A DNA stretch of 5,168 bases from Clostridia bacterium (GTDB lineage: Bacteria; Bacillota_A; Clostridia; Christensenellales; Aristaeellaceae), in the NCBI GenBank assembly GCA_017938645.1, contig JAGBBE010000064.1:1-5168 (forward strand). The letters are read 5' to 3'. The translations under genes were made by a program, and so were the position numbers. A model generated the notes under the pieces. It was not told the origin of the DNA and did not search any database. It was given only the letters and a program-made list of their open reading frames with translations. This document shows positions 4,677 through 5,168 of the stretch, in pieces. Position 1 is the stretch's first letter. Each line of letters begins with the position of its first letter.

Positions 4677-5141
4677 TCATACTCCATCCATATAGTCCAC
4701 CAATTCCCCGTGGATCTCTTTTATTTCATCAATCCTGATGGTTTTGCCCGAGGAACGGCCATTAGCAGCCAGGAAAACTACCGTCCGTTCTACGGTGTCA
4801 ATGTGGCGAACCTTGCCGCTGAACTCCTCGTATTCACCGCCCTCCTTCAGGTAGTCAGGAACGAAATAGACCACCGTGATCTCTGGATGGTGTTTGTCCT
4901 GGATTACATCATCGATGAGGGTCAGCTTCTGATCCAGCAGTACCTTCTCGCTCTCCGACAGCTCGACCTTTCTGTCAGTCAGCCTGCCGGTTTCAGCGAT
5001 CACACCTTCGAAGCCGGTCAGCGCAGCGAACGGTGAAAACTGCGCTGCACGGTCATACATGCTCATGTGAAGCCGATTCAGTGCCTTGTGATGAGGTAGA
5101 TGGATGATATCAGCATAGGGGTTCTTCTCAATATCCATCAT
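4677..5141 (-). CDS. YolD-like protein, probable partner of a Y-family DNA polymerase
   Basis: YolD-like proteins are small products commonly encoded beside UmuC/UvrX-type Y-family polymerases in Firmicutes and have been proposed as functional counterparts of UmuD in damage-induced translesion synthesis. The 154-residue product shows the clostridial form of the family: NPYADIIHLPHH at 7-18, the signature MSMYDRAAQFSPFAALTGF at 26-44, a charged helix with ETGRLTDRKVELSESEK at 50-66, VVYFVPD at 90-96 and, after two strands, a C-terminal IRIDEIKEIHGE at 135-146. It has full family length and no membrane segment. AGGTGA lies 3 bases before the ATG at 5141 and 6 before the adjacent ATG at 5138, so the start is uncertain by one codon. 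The start overlaps the stop of the upstream gene, implying co-expression. Its own promoter and any LexA site would lie outside the window. Confidence 0.88.
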   Translation of the reverse strand: MMDIEKNPYADIIHLPHHKALNRLHMSMYDRAAQFSPFAALTGFEGVIAETGRLTDRKVELSESEKVLLDQKLTLIDDVIQDKHHPEITVVYFVPDYLKEGGEYEEFSGKVRHIDTVERTVVFLAANGRSSGKTIRIDEIKEIHGELVDYMDGV

Positions 5142-5168
5142 TGTTCACCTGCCTTGTGGCCACCGATC
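5138..5168 (-). CDS. C-terminal end of a probable Y-family (UmuC-like) DNA polymerase (partial)
   Basis: Only nine residues are visible, IGGHKAGEQ, ending at a TGA (5140-5138) that overlaps the start codons of the yolD-like gene. An IGGHK-type ending is what I recall for clostridial Y-family polymerases, and this class of gene is the usual upstream neighbour of yolD-like genes. The frame is a choice: another frame reads DRWPQGR and stops at 5147-5145. The call rests mainly on context, so confidence is moderate. Confidence 0.5.
   Translation of the reverse strand, partial: IGGHKAGEQ

Noticed and set aside
4641..5036. 131-codon plus-strand open frame across the yolD-like gene
   Set aside because: It is antisense to a protein with clear YolD-like motifs, and its start lies inside the terminator stem without a ribosome binding site.
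1..5168. CRISPR array, insertion sequence ends, tRNA or attachment-site duplications
   Set aside because: No regularly spaced repeats, transposase frame, cloverleaf or paired direct repeats were seen on either strand.

Overview
The window looks like an accessory segment, probably from a mobile element, of a Gram-positive anaerobe in the Clostridia. The reasons are strong AGGAGG-type ribosome binding sites, tightly packed genes, moderate G+C, and a YolD-like gene of the clostridial type at the right end, apparently behind the tail of a Y-family DNA polymerase. No integrase, transposase, relaxase, tRNA or rRNA is visible, so the mobile-element assignment is inference from gene content.

Positions 1-4325 form one apparent plus-strand operon. 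It holds the 3' end of an unrecognised gene (1-200), then three consecutive genes (222-671, 692-1546, 1543-1953) whose products share one core and appear to be tandem diverged paralogs, and then a 785-residue protein (1968-4325). That protein has a Fic domain with both an N-terminal inhibitory-type motif (TxxxEG) and a recognisable Fic motif, but the motif's histidine is arginine and its second glycine is glutamate. A charged helical linker and about four winged-helix-like segments follow. The genes are separated by 14-21 bases or overlap by 4, so the products are probably made together.

Positions 4326-4676 carry no convincing protein gene of ordinary size. They hold a 43-base imperfect hairpin with perfect 12-base outer arms (4355-4397), then a near-consensus promoter (TTGACA, 18 bases, TATGAT), and about 35 bases past the predicted start a hairpin followed by a T-rich run. 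Together the last two describe a compact transcription unit of roughly 75-80 bases: a candidate small RNA or a 12-codon leaderless micro-ORF.

Positions 4677-5168 are on the minus strand: a YolD-like gene whose start overlaps the stop of an upstream gene that is probably an error-prone Y-family polymerase. This pair converges on the small transcription unit.

The most distinctive system is the paralog trio plus degenerate Fic/winged-helix protein. A DNA-binding regulatory or scaffold role fits the visible domains, but the function is unknown. The trio also contains two strong intragenic palindromes.
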